Of a stretch of 64,000 bases of DNA, positions 35,492 to 43,776 are shown piece after piece (within the stretch, counting starts at the first letter, position 1; every line of letters begins with the position of its first letter). The stretch is taken from NCBI GenBank assembly GCA_038255145.1, contig JBBSLP010000007.1, positions 55,669-119,668 of the forward strand, in the 5' to 3' direction. Both the position numbers and the translations under genes were made by a program. Source of the DNA: WHTX01 sp038255145. GTDB taxonomy: Bacteria; Actinomycetota; Acidimicrobiia; Acidimicrobiales; CAIXPF01. The notes under the pieces were generated by a model that searched no databases, had not been told where the DNA came from, and saw only the letters and a list, made by a program, of their open reading frames with translations.

Positions 35492-36445
35492 ATGGTCGTC
35501 GCCGTGACCCGTTGGCTGCCTCCGCCGGGACCCGATCCCCTGGTCGCCGCCGGTCTCGAGGTCCGCTACCAGGACCAGGACCGCCCCCCGGGGCGCGACG
35601 AGCTGCTGGAGCTGGTGGCCGGGGCCGAGGCCGTGCTCACCCTGCTCAGCGAGCGCGTCGATGCCGAGCTGCTCGACGCGGCGGGCCCGGAGCTGCGGGT
35701 GGTGGCCAACATGGCCGTGGGCTACGACAACATCGACGTCGACGCCTGTCGGGCCCGCGGTGTGGTGGTGACCAACACCCCCGGGGTGCTGACCGAGGCC
35801 ACCGCCGACCTGACCTGGGCCCTCGTGTTGGCGGCCAGCCGCCGACTGGGCGAGGGCGAGCGCCTGGTCCGGGCCGGGGGGTGGACGGGCTGGCGCCCCG
35901 GCCAGCTGCTGGGACCGGGCCTGCAGGGCAAGGTGCTGGGCATCCTGGGCATGGGCGGCATCGGTGCCGCCGTGGCCCGCCGGGCCCGGGTGTCAGGGAT
36001 GGAGGTCCGCTACCACAACCGCCGCCGTCGAGCCGACGAAGCCGAGGTCGGGGCCACCTGGGTGGAGCGGGACGAGCTGGTGGCGCAGAGCGACGTGCTC
36101 GTGATCACCGCCCCCCTGACCGCAGAGACCCGCCACGTCATCGACGCCGCCGCTCTATCGGCCATGAAACCGGGTGCCGTGCTCGTCAACTCGTCACGGG
36201 GTCCGGTGGTCGACGAGGCCGCCCTGGTCGAGGCCCTGCGCTCGGGCCACCTGCGGGCCGCCGGACTCGACGTCTACGAGCACGAGCCCCAGGTCCACCC
36301 CGGCCTGCTCGAGCTCGAGCAGGTCGTGCTCGCCCCCCACCTGGGTTCGGCCACCCACGAGACCCGGGCGGCCATGGTGCAACTGGCCTGCGACAACATC
36401 CTCGCCGTCCTCGCCGGCCGCCCACCCCTGACGCCGATCAACTGA
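35492..36445 (+). CDS. D-isomer-specific 2-hydroxyacid dehydrogenase (glyoxylate/hydroxypyruvate reductase-like)
   Basis: 317 residues. TACCGT at 35480-35485 ends 6 nt before the ATG. Substrate-domain element NMAVGYDNID (about residue 73), Rossmann loop GILGMGGIGAAVARR (about 150), and the catalytic trio Arg in NSSRGPVVDE, Glu in DVYEHEPQ and His in APHLGSAT. The overall pattern fits GyaR/GRHPR-type enzymes reducing glyoxylate or hydroxypyruvate with NAD(P)H. It is divergent from the ArsR fusion gene, whose operator is 36 nt away, so the two could be co-regulated. Confidence 0.88.
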   Translation: MVVAVTRWLPPPGPDPLVAAGLEVRYQDQDRPPGRDELLELVAGAEAVLTLLSERVDAELLDAAGPELRVVANMAVGYDNIDVDACRARGVVVTNTPGVLTEATADLTWALVLAASRRLGEGERLVRAGGWTGWRPGQLLGPGLQGKVLGILGMGGIGAAVARRARVSGMEVRYHNRRRRADEAEVGATWVERDELVAQSDVLVITAPLTAETRHVIDAAALSAMKPGAVLVNSSRGPVVDEAALVEALRSGHLRAAGLDVYEHEPQVHPGLLELEQVVLAPHLGSATHETRAAMVQLACDNILAVLAGRPPLTPIN

Positions 36446-36685
36446 CGCCGGTCGAGGTGCTCGCCCGAACTGATGCGTTCAGATGGTGACCGGTTCACCC
36501 GGTAGGCGCCCGCTCTCTCCACCACGAGAAGGTGCTCCGCCGACGTCGGCCGCCTCTGCGGTTGCTCCGGCGACGTGACGGCTGAGCGCCGGGCGTCCCC
36601 ATGGCCTAGACACGGTCATGCGCTCGACGGCTGCCGGCGCCGTGGACCAGGCAGCCGGCGCATCCGACACAGGGGGAGCACCGCC

Positions 36686-37057
36686 ATGACCACGCCCGAG
36701 CAGGTCGTCGACGAGTTCATCGCCGCCTTCGCGGCCAAGGACGTCGAGAAGGCCATGGCCCTCGTGGCCGAGGACGTCTACTACGACAACGTCCCCGTGG
36801 GGGACATGCGGGGGCGTGATGCCATGCGGGCCTTCCTCGAGCCCACCTTCCGCAGCAAGGGCCCCGTCGAGTTCGAGGTCCACCGCTCGGCCGTGACCGG
36901 CAACGTCGTGTTCAACGAGCGCACCGACCGCTTCGTCATCAAGGGCAAGGACATCGCCATCCCCGTGGCCGGCGTGTTCGAGGTGAACGACGGCCTCATC
37001 ACCTTCTGGCGCGACTACTTCGACAACCAGATGTTCATGACCCAGATCAAGGGCTGA
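36686..37057 (+). CDS. Limonene-1,2-epoxide hydrolase-like protein (SnoaL/NTF2 fold)
   Basis: 123 residues from the ATG at 36686, with AGGGGGAG 8 nt upstream. The cone-shaped NTF2-like fold is clear: PEQVVDEFIAAFAAKDVEKAMAL, GRDAMRAFLEPTF, NERTDRFVIKG and ITFWRDYFDNQMF. The Arg and Asp of NERTDRF and the Asp of WRDYFD match the catalytic Arg-Asp-Asp set of limonene epoxide hydrolase and mycobacterial EphG. It therefore probably adds water to an epoxide. The 240 nt before it hold no gene that I can see. Confidence 0.82.
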   Translation: MTTPEQVVDEFIAAFAAKDVEKAMALVAEDVYYDNVPVGDMRGRDAMRAFLEPTFRSKGPVEFEVHRSAVTGNVVFNERTDRFVIKGKDIAIPVAGVFEVNDGLITFWRDYFDNQMFMTQIKG

Positions 37058-37085
37058 GGCACCGCCGGCGCCGTTGCCGCTGGGC

Positions 37086-37131
37086 TTCTCGGGCAATCCC
37101 GTCCCGCATCTGGGACGCGATTGCCCGAGAA
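37086..37131. terminator. Long hairpin between convergent genes
   Basis: Two 20-nt arms (TTCTCGGGCAATC plus seven more bases each) pair with a single C-C mismatch around a 6-nt loop. It lies 28 nt after the epoxide hydrolase-like stop and 31 nt from the convergent LLM gene's stop, so it can serve both strands. Confidence 0.75.
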
Positions 37132-37162
37132 CCGCCGAAGGACCGCCGCGGCGGGCTGGCCC

Positions 37163-38032
37163 TCAGGGAATCGCCGGCTCGAGGTCGGCGAACTTGTCGA
37201 CGAGGTCGGTGCCCAGGCGTTCGATCTCGGCCAGGCCGGGGCTGCCCAGGATCATGCGGGACACGCCCAGGCTGGCCAGGCGCTCGATGTAGCTGCCCTC
37301 GAGCTTGCCCCCACACGTCATCTCGATGGCGGCGGGATCACGACCTGACTCCTCGGCCGTGCGCCGCACCACGTCGAAGAGCTCGCCCAACAGGGTGGGG
37401 CCGCCCTTGCCGGGGAAGAAGCCGTCGCCCAACCGACCGGCCCGTCGGGCGGCCAGCTTGGAGTGGCCGCCGATGATGATGGGCACCGACCCCCGGGGCG
37501 GGCGGGGGTTGCAGAACACGCCGTCGTAGCGGGTGAACTCGCCTTCGTAGACGGCCGCGCCGGGCGCCCACAGGGCCCGCATGGCGGCGATGTTGTCATC
37601 GGTGCGGGCGCCGCGGCGGGCGAAGGGCACGCCCAGGGCGTCGAACTCCTCTTCCAGCCAGCCGACGCCGACGCCCAGGTTCATGCGTCCGCCCGACAGC
37701 TGGTCGAGGGTGGCCACCTCCTTGGCCAGGATGGCCGGGTTGCGCTGGGGCAGGATCATCACCCCCGTGGCCAGCTGGATGCGGGTGGTCACCGCGGCGA
37801 TGTAGCTCAGCCAGATCAGGGGGTCGGGCATGGGGATGTCCTCGGCGTCGCTGCCCATCATGCGGCCGCTGGCGTCGTAGGGGTACTGCGACTCGTAGCC
37901 CTGGGGCACGAGCACGTGCTCGATGGCCCAGATGGACTCGAAGCCGGCGTCCTCGGCCGCCTTGGCCAGGGCAACGGCCCCGGCCGCCTCGGCGCCGGCA
38001 CCGGTGTTGGCGAACATGATCCCGAACTTCAC
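37163..38032 (-). CDS. LLM class F420-dependent oxidoreductase
   Basis: 289 residues from the GTG at 38032, with GGGGG 6 nt upstream. VKFGIMFANTGAGAE, GFESIWAIEHVLVP, IQLATGVMILPQRNPAILAKEVATLDQLSGGRMNLGVGVGWLEEEF and VPIIIGGHS are characteristic of the F420-dependent Rv2161c-like/TIGR03619 group. It should transfer hydride between F420 and an organic substrate. It is divergent from another LLM gene at 38163. Confidence 0.88.
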   Translation of the reverse strand: MKFGIMFANTGAGAEAAGAVALAKAAEDAGFESIWAIEHVLVPQGYESQYPYDASGRMMGSDAEDIPMPDPLIWLSYIAAVTTRIQLATGVMILPQRNPAILAKEVATLDQLSGGRMNLGVGVGWLEEEFDALGVPFARRGARTDDNIAAMRALWAPGAAVYEGEFTRYDGVFCNPRPPRGSVPIIIGGHSKLAARRAGRLGDGFFPGKGGPTLLGELFDVVRRTAEESGRDPAAIEMTCGGKLEGSYIERLASLGVSRMILGSPGLAEIERLGTDLVDKFADLEPAIP

Positions 38033-38162
38033 CGTGCACCCCCCGGGGCCGACGAGCTCGCCGACCCGGGCGGTCGGGCAGGTCGTGGCGTCCCCACCCA
38101 AGCTCTAGTGTCTGGCGTCTCAGGCCGCCACCGCGTGCTGTGCTCGCTCCGGGAGGGGAACC

Positions 38163-39212
38163 GTGGAGTTCGATCTGATGACCGGGGGCGGCAAGCTCCG
38201 CGACGTGCAGGTGATGGCGGCCAAGGCCGAGGCCGCCGGCTTCTCGGGCCTGGTCTTCACCGAGACCGGCCGCACCGCCTACCTGGGGTGCACGGCGGCG
38301 GCGCTGGCCTCCGACAAGGTCGACATCCTGACCGGGGTGGCCGTGGCCTTCCCCCGCAGCCCCATGATCACGGCCAAGGTGGCGTGGGAGCTGGCCGACC
38401 TGACCGGGGGCCGCTTCGACCTCGGCCTGGGCACCCAGGTCAAGGCCCACATCGAGCGCCGCTACGGCGTGGAGTTCGAGCACCCCGGCCCCCGCATGCG
38501 CGAGTACATCCTCGCCCTGCGGGCCATTTTCTCCGCCTTCCAGGGCGAGTCCAAGCTCGACTTCCAGGGCGAGTTCTTCAAGCTCAGCCTCCTGCCCGCA
38601 GCGTGGACGCCGGGCCCCATCGACCACCCGAAGATCCCCATCTCGGTGGCCGCCGTGGGCCCCTACATGCTGCGCATGGCCGGCGAGGTGGCCGACGCCG
38701 TGCACGTCCACCCCTTCCACTCGGCCCACTACCTGGCCCAGGACGTGCTGCCCACGGTGGCCGAGGGTGCGGCCAAGGGCGGACGCCGGGTCGAGGACGT
38801 GGGCCTCTACGTGCCCGTCTTCACCGTCGTCGGCGACACCGAAGAGGAGCGGGCCCCGTGGAAGGCCCTGGCCAAGAGCCAGATCAGCTTCTACGGCTCG
38901 ACCCGCAACTACGCCCACGTCTTCGACCAGCTCGGGTACGAGGGCACCTCGGCCAAGCTGAACGAGCGCCTCAAGGCCGGTGACACCGCGGGCATGGCCG
39001 ACCTCATCACCGACGAGATGCTCGAGCACTACGCCGTCACCGCCACCTGGGACGAGCTGTCGACCCGCCTGGTGGACCGCTACGAGGGCGTCGCCGCCCG
39101 GGTCATCATGTACTTCGCCGAACGCATGGCCCACCGCGATCCGTCGGCCTGGGACCGCTGGGGCGAGGTGGCCCGCGACGTGCGCCAGCGCACCGGTTCG
39201 CCGCTGAGCTGA
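38163..39212 (+). CDS. LLM class F420-dependent oxidoreductase (TIGR03617-like)
   Basis: 349 residues from a GTG with GGGAGGGG 4 nt upstream. MEFDLMTGGGKLRDVQ, GFSGLVFTETGRTAYLG, LTGGRFDLGLGTQVKAHIERRY and IPISVAAVGPYMLRMAGE give the luciferase-like barrel, and the TQVKAHIERR signature is typical of TIGR03617 F420 enzymes. Divergent from the LLM gene at 37163, with 130 nt between starts, so the pair may share control. Substrate unknown. Confidence 0.87.
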   Translation: MEFDLMTGGGKLRDVQVMAAKAEAAGFSGLVFTETGRTAYLGCTAAALASDKVDILTGVAVAFPRSPMITAKVAWELADLTGGRFDLGLGTQVKAHIERRYGVEFEHPGPRMREYILALRAIFSAFQGESKLDFQGEFFKLSLLPAAWTPGPIDHPKIPISVAAVGPYMLRMAGEVADAVHVHPFHSAHYLAQDVLPTVAEGAAKGGRRVEDVGLYVPVFTVVGDTEEERAPWKALAKSQISFYGSTRNYAHVFDQLGYEGTSAKLNERLKAGDTAGMADLITDEMLEHYAVTATWDELSTRLVDRYEGVAARVIMYFAERMAHRDPSAWDRWGEVARDVRQRTGSPLS

Positions 39213-39249
39213 CGCGCCTACGGCGTGGGACCGAGGCGCATCGTCCCCG

Positions 39250-39285
39250 TTGACACGAACACATGTTCGCTCTTAGGGTGCGGAC
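39250..39285 (+). promoter_or_regulatory. Promoter with LexA-like SOS box, leaderless
   Basis: A consensus -35 TTGACA (39250-39255), an 18-nt spacer and -10 TAGGGT (39274-39279) place the transcription start at the ATG at 39286. The spacer holds CGAACACATGTTCG (39256-39269), which fits the CGAAC-N4-GTTCG box bound by mycobacterial and Bacillus LexA. A TetR-type operator is the alternative reading. Confidence 0.65.
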
Positions 39286-39660
39286 ATGTTCCAGACCACC
39301 ACCCGCCTCAGCTTCGACTGCGTCGATCCCGCCCTGCTGGGCCACTTCTGGGCCCAGGTCACCGGTTACCGCCTGGTGGTCAACGAGCTCGACGAGGTGC
39401 GCATCCGGGGCGAGTGCCTGGGCGTCGACGAGCTCGTCTTCCGCGAGGTCGAGCGCTGGAAGGCGTCGCCCAACCGGCTGCAGCTCGACCTGGTGTCCGA
39501 CGACCTCGACGCCGACGCCGACCGCCTCCAGGGCCTGGGGGCCACCCGTGTGGGCGAGTTCGAGCACCGGGGCGAGCGGCGCATCGTCCTGCGGGATCCC
39601 GAGGGCAACGAGTTCGCGCTGGTCGACCAGTGCAGCCGGCCCACGTCCGTGGCCGCCTGA
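39286..39660 (+). CDS. VOC family (glyoxalase-like) protein
   Basis: 124 residues. One glyoxalase-like domain: SFDCVDPALLGHFWAQVTGYRLV at the start and GERRIVLRDPEGNEFALVDQ at the end, with the usual beta-alpha-beta-beta-beta modules. The metal-site Glu (GNEFAL) is present, but the N-terminal His expected in glyoxalase I is not obvious. Members include dioxygenases, thiol transferases and drug-binding resistance proteins. The promoter contains a LexA-like box, which suggests damage-inducible expression. Confidence 0.82.
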   Translation: MFQTTTRLSFDCVDPALLGHFWAQVTGYRLVVNELDEVRIRGECLGVDELVFREVERWKASPNRLQLDLVSDDLDADADRLQGLGATRVGEFEHRGERRIVLRDPEGNEFALVDQCSRPTSVAA

Positions 39661-39721
39661 GCCATCTCGAGCTGGGGTCGGCCCGGTGCGGGAGCCCCAG
39701 TTGGTCAGTCGTGCCCGTGGG

Positions 39722-40543
39722 TCAGCTGTGGGCGTCGGCGGGGTCGACGGCCAGCAGGTGGCGCAGCCCGTGGCTGACGGCCTGACCGGTGGTCGAGTGG
39801 TGGGTCTCGCCGGGCAGCACGTCGAAGCGCACCCGTAGGCCCTCGTCACCCCGGGACAGCAGGTGGTCGGTCAACGTGGCGGCGTTGGCCCCCATCTGGA
39901 ACGTCTTGTTGGTGGCGGCGGCGTCCTCGTCGCCGCCCACCGACACGTACACGTCGCCCGACAGCGAGCGGCCGTCGGCCGCCAGGCGGTCGGGGCTGAG
40001 CATGACCCGCTGGTCCCACCACAGTGACGGGCTGGCCAGCAGGTAGGCGTCGAAGGCATCGGGTTGGTTCAGCAGGGTGTGCACCCCGAACAGCGCGGTG
40101 AGCGAGTGCCCGACCAGCACCCAGGGGCCGCCGACGTTGTTGCGTTCGACCAGCCACGGGCGTAGTTCCTCGACCAGGAAGGCGCGGAAGCGGTCGGCGC
40201 CGCCGGTGCCGTAGCGGCCGGGCACGGCGCCGAAGCGACCGCCGTCGGGGAAGGGGGCCGAGGTCGGGGTGGCGTCGCGCTGGCGCAGGCTGGCCACCTC
40301 GGCCAGGTCACCGGTGGGGTAGCCCACGCCGACGACGATGGCCCGGGGCAGGGTGCGGGCCATGGACAGCGAGGTGGTCAGGTCGCGCACGGTGCCGAAG
40401 AGCCAGTGGGCGTCGAGCACCACGATGACGGGGTAACCGGGCCCGGCCTCGTCGTAGCGATGGGGTCGGGCCACGCTGATGGCGAAGTCGTCCCCCACGT
40501 GCTCGGACCGCAGCACCGCAGCCTCACCACCCCAGGGCGTCAC
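39722..40543 (-). CDS. Esterase of the Fes/IroE-like alpha/beta hydrolase family
   Basis: 273 residues from a GTG; TACGCT at 40552-40557 ends 8 nt upstream. YPVIVVLDAHWLFGTVRDL and RAIVVGVGYPTGD precede the nucleophile elbow VLVGHSLTALFGVH. ASPSLWWDQ follows, and the catalytic His lies in LPGETHHSTTGQAV. This pattern is that of enterochelin-esterase-like and S-formylglutathione hydrolase-like proteins. No siderophore genes are nearby, so a general carboxylesterase role is likely. Confidence 0.82.
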   Translation of the reverse strand: MTPWGGEAAVLRSEHVGDDFAISVARPHRYDEAGPGYPVIVVLDAHWLFGTVRDLTTSLSMARTLPRAIVVGVGYPTGDLAEVASLRQRDATPTSAPFPDGGRFGAVPGRYGTGGADRFRAFLVEELRPWLVERNNVGGPWVLVGHSLTALFGVHTLLNQPDAFDAYLLASPSLWWDQRVMLSPDRLAADGRSLSGDVYVSVGGDEDAAATNKTFQMGANAATLTDHLLSRGDEGLRVRFDVLPGETHHSTTGQAVSHGLRHLLAVDPADAHS

Positions 40544-40684
40544 GGGCGGGCAGCGTAGTCGGTGGTCGCGCTACTGCTACCGGATCTTCATGGGTGGTGC
40601 GGGCGTTCCTGACAGCTTCGCGACATACTGGACGCACCACACCACACGACCTGAGCCGGGGGGCACCACCAAGGTTCCCTGGTT

Positions 40685-40714
40685 CCTCCCGGCCCGGCGA
40701 CCCGGGCCGGGAGG
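40685..40714 (-). terminator. Hairpin terminator of the downstream Rossmann protein
   Basis: A perfect 13-bp stem (CCTCCCGGCCCGG and complement) with a 4-nt loop lies 10 nt after the stop of the minus-strand gene at 40725. Confidence 0.7.
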
Positions 40715-40724
40715 AGAGGTCGGT

Positions 40725-41762
40725 CTAGGCCAGGGGCCGGCCGAAGGGGAGCTCCTTGCACCACGTGCGCAGGAACTCCTCGGCCGCCCAGCACGCGCCC
40801 AGGTAGAGGCCATCGCTGTGGGCCGACGCCGCGGTCACCGATGCGGCCACGGCCTCGGCCACGGCCCCGGGAGCGGTGGCCCGGTCACCCTCGACCACGG
40901 CTCCGCTGAACAGGTGGGGCCCGGCGATGGCCAGGAAGTCGGGGACCACGACCACGCCGGCCTTCTGCATCTGCAGCAGGGCCTTGGTCGAATAGGGCAC
41001 CGGTCCCATGGGCACCACGGCCCGGGCCGTCACCGCGACAGCGGCCTCGTGGCCCAGCACCCCGGGCCGGGAGCCGACGAACAGCACGTCGGCGGGGGCG
41101 CCGAGCACGGCGGCGGCCGGGCCCGCGGTGCCACCCACGGTCTTGGTGAAGCCGTCACCACCCGAGGCGTAGGCCTCGGCCAGGGCGGCCACGTCGAAGC
41201 CGTCGGGGTCGATGGCCGAGCCGGCCGTGGTGGCCACGGCCACCACCTTGCCCCCCGCCGCAGCCACGGCCCGGGCCAGGGCCAGGCCGGTGCCGTCGAA
41301 GCTCTCGATGGCCACGGTGGTGCCGTCGAAGTCCCCCGCCGCGACCTGTGCGGCACCCAGGGCACCGGCGGCGACCAGCTCGTCGGCTCCGGTGGACCCG
41401 TCGACCTCGTCCCACAGCCACGACGGGCGGGGATCGGCGGCCCGGAGCGGTGCCAGCACGTCGGCGGGCACGCCGCGGCCCGCGTCGAGCAGCAGCTGGC
41501 CCGATTCGACCCGGGGGGCGATCTCGGTGGCGAAGGCGGCCAGCGCCTCGGCCCGCTCGGGCGGCTTGGCGTTGACGCCGGCGGACGCCCCACCGGCCTG
41601 CACCTCGAAGGCCGCGAACGAGTACGTCACCGACCGGGCCAGGTTGAGCGCGCCCGACTGCAGGATCGACGGCGCGCTGCGCACGATGCCGACGGATCGG
41701 GGCGCGTCGGCGAGGTCGAGGATGACGAAGCCCTTTGCGGATGTGAGCCTGATCGTCTCCAT
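40725..41762 (-). CDS. Glu/Leu/Phe/Val dehydrogenase-like Rossmann protein
   Basis: 345 residues from the ATG at 41762, with TACCAT at 41771-41776, 8 nt upstream. The C-terminal half carries a nucleotide-binding segment (TTVAIESFDGTGLALARAVAAAGGKVVAVATTAG), then DVLFVGSRPGVLGHEAAVAV and KAGVVVVPDFLAIAGP. This order matches the dinucleotide domain of amino-acid dehydrogenases such as glutamate and leucine dehydrogenase. The glycine pattern is FDGTG rather than the usual GxGNVG, and the N-terminal substrate domain (catalytic Lys motifs) is not recognisable. A non-canonical or regulatory homologue is likely. Confidence 0.6.
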   Translation of the reverse strand: METIRLTSAKGFVILDLADAPRSVGIVRSAPSILQSGALNLARSVTYSFAAFEVQAGGASAGVNAKPPERAEALAAFATEIAPRVESGQLLLDAGRGVPADVLAPLRAADPRPSWLWDEVDGSTGADELVAAGALGAAQVAAGDFDGTTVAIESFDGTGLALARAVAAAGGKVVAVATTAGSAIDPDGFDVAALAEAYASGGDGFTKTVGGTAGPAAAVLGAPADVLFVGSRPGVLGHEAAVAVTARAVVPMGPVPYSTKALLQMQKAGVVVVPDFLAIAGPHLFSGAVVEGDRATAPGAVAEAVAASVTAASAHSDGLYLGACWAAEEFLRTWCKELPFGRPLA

Positions 41763-41836
41763 CGCCGCGGATGGTAGCCCCCCGCTCCCCAGGTGGCCGA
41801 GATCACCCCGTGGGGACGAGCCGCCGGCCCGCTGGG

Positions 41837-42793
41837 TCAGCGGGCGGCCAGGGCGGCCATGAGGCTGAAGAGGCCGACCCGGTCGAGGGGGCGGTGGTCG
41901 GGGGAGAGCTCGCGGTAGGCGGCGTCGACGTTGACGGCCAGGCGTTCGCTGTCGCCCAGGCCGGCGAACTCGCCCAGGTCGATGTCGAAGCACGCCTCGC
42001 TGACCGACATGCCCGCGTCGAAGCGGACCCGGGACTCGGCCAGGATGAACTGCAGGTAGGCCTTGATCGTCTCCGGTCCCCGCCGGTCGGTCAGGGGCCC
42101 GTGGCCGGGCACGTAGAGGTCGACGTCGAGGCCCAGGAGCAGGTCACAGGCGGCCACCCAGTTGGCGTAGGGCCCGGCCCACACGATGGGGGTGCCGTGC
42201 ACGAACAGGATGTCGCCGGTGTAGGCCACCCGCTGGTCGGGCAGGTGGATGATGGTGTCGCCCAGGGTGTGGGCCGGTCCCACCTCGATGAGCTCGGCCC
42301 GGGTGCCCGCGGCCTCCAGCGTGAGGCGACCGTTGAAGGTGCGGGTGGGCAGGGTCTGGGTGATGCCCTCGAACTGGAACGGGCCGAAGGCGTGGCGCAC
42401 GAAGGCCGACAGCTCGGGCCCGAGGTCGGCCGCCACCATGGCTGCGAGCACGGCCGGAGGCACCTCGGCCATCTCGTCGGCCGCGGCCTCGGCGGCCACG
42501 ATCTCGGCCCCCTCGACGAGCTGGTTGCCGTAGCAGTGGTCACCGTTGGCGTGGGTGTTGACCAGGGTGCGGATGGGGGCCGCGCCGACGAGCGGGGCCA
42601 TGGTGTCGAGCATGTCCCGGGTCAGGGGCAGGTCGAACAGGGTGTCGACGAGCAGGGACTCGCCCCCACCGACGACGAGGCCGGCGTTGGACCACCCCCA
42701 GCCCCCGTCGGGTTGCAGGTAGGCGAAGCAGCCGTCGGCCACCTCGACCAGGCCCTTGCTGTAGTTCGGGTCGTGCAGCGCCAGGTCGGCCAT
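41837..42793 (-). CDS. Metallo-beta-lactamase fold hydrolase
   Basis: 318 residues; GGGGGG lies 5 nt before the ATG. THANGDHCYGNQLV (about residues 79-92) is the HxxxDH zinc motif, VGPAHTLGDTIIHLPD carries the next His, TGDILF the bridging Asp and VPGHGPL the last His. N-terminal FAYLQPDGGWGWSNAGLVVGG is typical of a cytosolic MBL subgroup common in actinobacteria and often annotated as cyclase-like. Substrate unknown. It is followed on the same strand by nothing close, and preceded by the FAH-family gene 59 nt upstream. Confidence 0.85.
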   Translation of the reverse strand: MADLALHDPNYSKGLVEVADGCFAYLQPDGGWGWSNAGLVVGGGESLLVDTLFDLPLTRDMLDTMAPLVGAAPIRTLVNTHANGDHCYGNQLVEGAEIVAAEAAADEMAEVPPAVLAAMVAADLGPELSAFVRHAFGPFQFEGITQTLPTRTFNGRLTLEAAGTRAELIEVGPAHTLGDTIIHLPDQRVAYTGDILFVHGTPIVWAGPYANWVAACDLLLGLDVDLYVPGHGPLTDRRGPETIKAYLQFILAESRVRFDAGMSVSEACFDIDLGEFAGLGDSERLAVNVDAAYRELSPDHRPLDRVGLFSLMAALAAR

Positions 42794-42852
42794 GGTCCCC
42801 CCAGGGTCGCTTCTCGGTGATCAGAGAGTGGCCGGTCAGCGGTTGCCGCCGG

Positions 42853-43707
42853 TCAGTCGGACGCGACGGTGTTCTCCAGGCGGCCCACGCCGCTGATGTC
42901 GACGACGACGGTGCCCCCCACGGTCAGGTAGCGCTTGGGGTTGCGGCGGTCGCCCACCCCGCCGGGGGTGCCCGTGGCGATGACGTCACCGGGCTCGAGG
43001 GTGGTGAAGGTCGAGCAGAAGGCGATGAGCTCGGCGATGGGCACGATCATCAGGTCGGTCCCCGCCTCCTGCAGCACCTCGCCGTCCACGATGGTGCGCA
43101 GCTGCAGGGCCTGGGGGTCGGGCACCTCGTCGCTGGTGACCAGCCACGGCCCCGCCGAGCCCGAGGCCTCGAAGTTCTTGCCCGGGGTGAACTGGGACGT
43201 CTTGCGCTGCCAGTCCCGCACCGAGCCGTCCATGAAGCACGTGTAGCCGGCCACGTGGTCGAGGGCGTCGGCCGCGGCGATGCGCCGGCCGGCCTTGCCG
43301 ATGACCACGGCCAGCTCGCCCTCGTAGTCGAACGCGTCCGACTCGCGGGGCTTGATCAGGGGCTGGCCGTGGCCGACGAGCGAGGAGGGGTACCGGGTGA
43401 AGATGGTGGGGTCCACGGTGGCATCGCGCCCCGTCTCGATGCGGTGCTCCTCGTAGTTGACCCCGGCGCACAGGATGCGGCGGGGCTCGGGTACGGGGGG
43501 CAGCAGGGTGACCTGGGCCAGGGCCAGCGCCCCCTCGGTGGACGCCGCCGCCGCAGCCACCTCGTCGAGGGCGTCGGCGGCCAGCACGTCGCGCAGCGTG
43601 GGGTAGCGGGCTCCAAGGGTGGCGCTCAGGTCGGCCACCCGCTCGCCGGGCTGCACCAACCCCCACGCCGGTCGGCCGTCGGGTCCGAGGAAGCTGATGA
43701 GGCGCAC
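42853..43707 (-). CDS. Fumarylacetoacetate hydrolase family protein
   Basis: 284 residues from a GTG. RILCAGVNYEEHRIETGR opens the catalytic domain. FDYEGELAVVIGKAGR gives the metal-binding Glu pair, GYTCFMDGSVRDWQ an Asp, and DVIATGTPGGVGD the closing loop. FAH-family enzymes cleave C-C bonds of acylpyruvates or isomerise hydroxymuconates in aromatic degradation. The neighbouring MBL hydrolase on the same strand may act in the same pathway. Confidence 0.88.
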   Translation of the reverse strand: MRLISFLGPDGRPAWGLVQPGERVADLSATLGARYPTLRDVLAADALDEVAAAAASTEGALALAQVTLLPPVPEPRRILCAGVNYEEHRIETGRDATVDPTIFTRYPSSLVGHGQPLIKPRESDAFDYEGELAVVIGKAGRRIAAADALDHVAGYTCFMDGSVRDWQRKTSQFTPGKNFEASGSAGPWLVTSDEVPDPQALQLRTIVDGEVLQEAGTDLMIVPIAELIAFCSTFTTLEPGDVIATGTPGGVGDRRNPKRYLTVGGTVVVDISGVGRLENTVASD

Positions 43708-43776
43708 GCCGCCATCATGGCAGCGACCCCCGCCCGGTTGTCGGTCCCGTAGGGTGGGCCGCCGTCGAGGGGGTCG

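Noticed and set aside
39256..39269. Treating CGAACACATGTTCG as an ordinary terminator hairpin
   Set aside because: The stem is only 6 bp with a 2-nt centre and lies between -35 and -10 elements, so an operator is much more likely.
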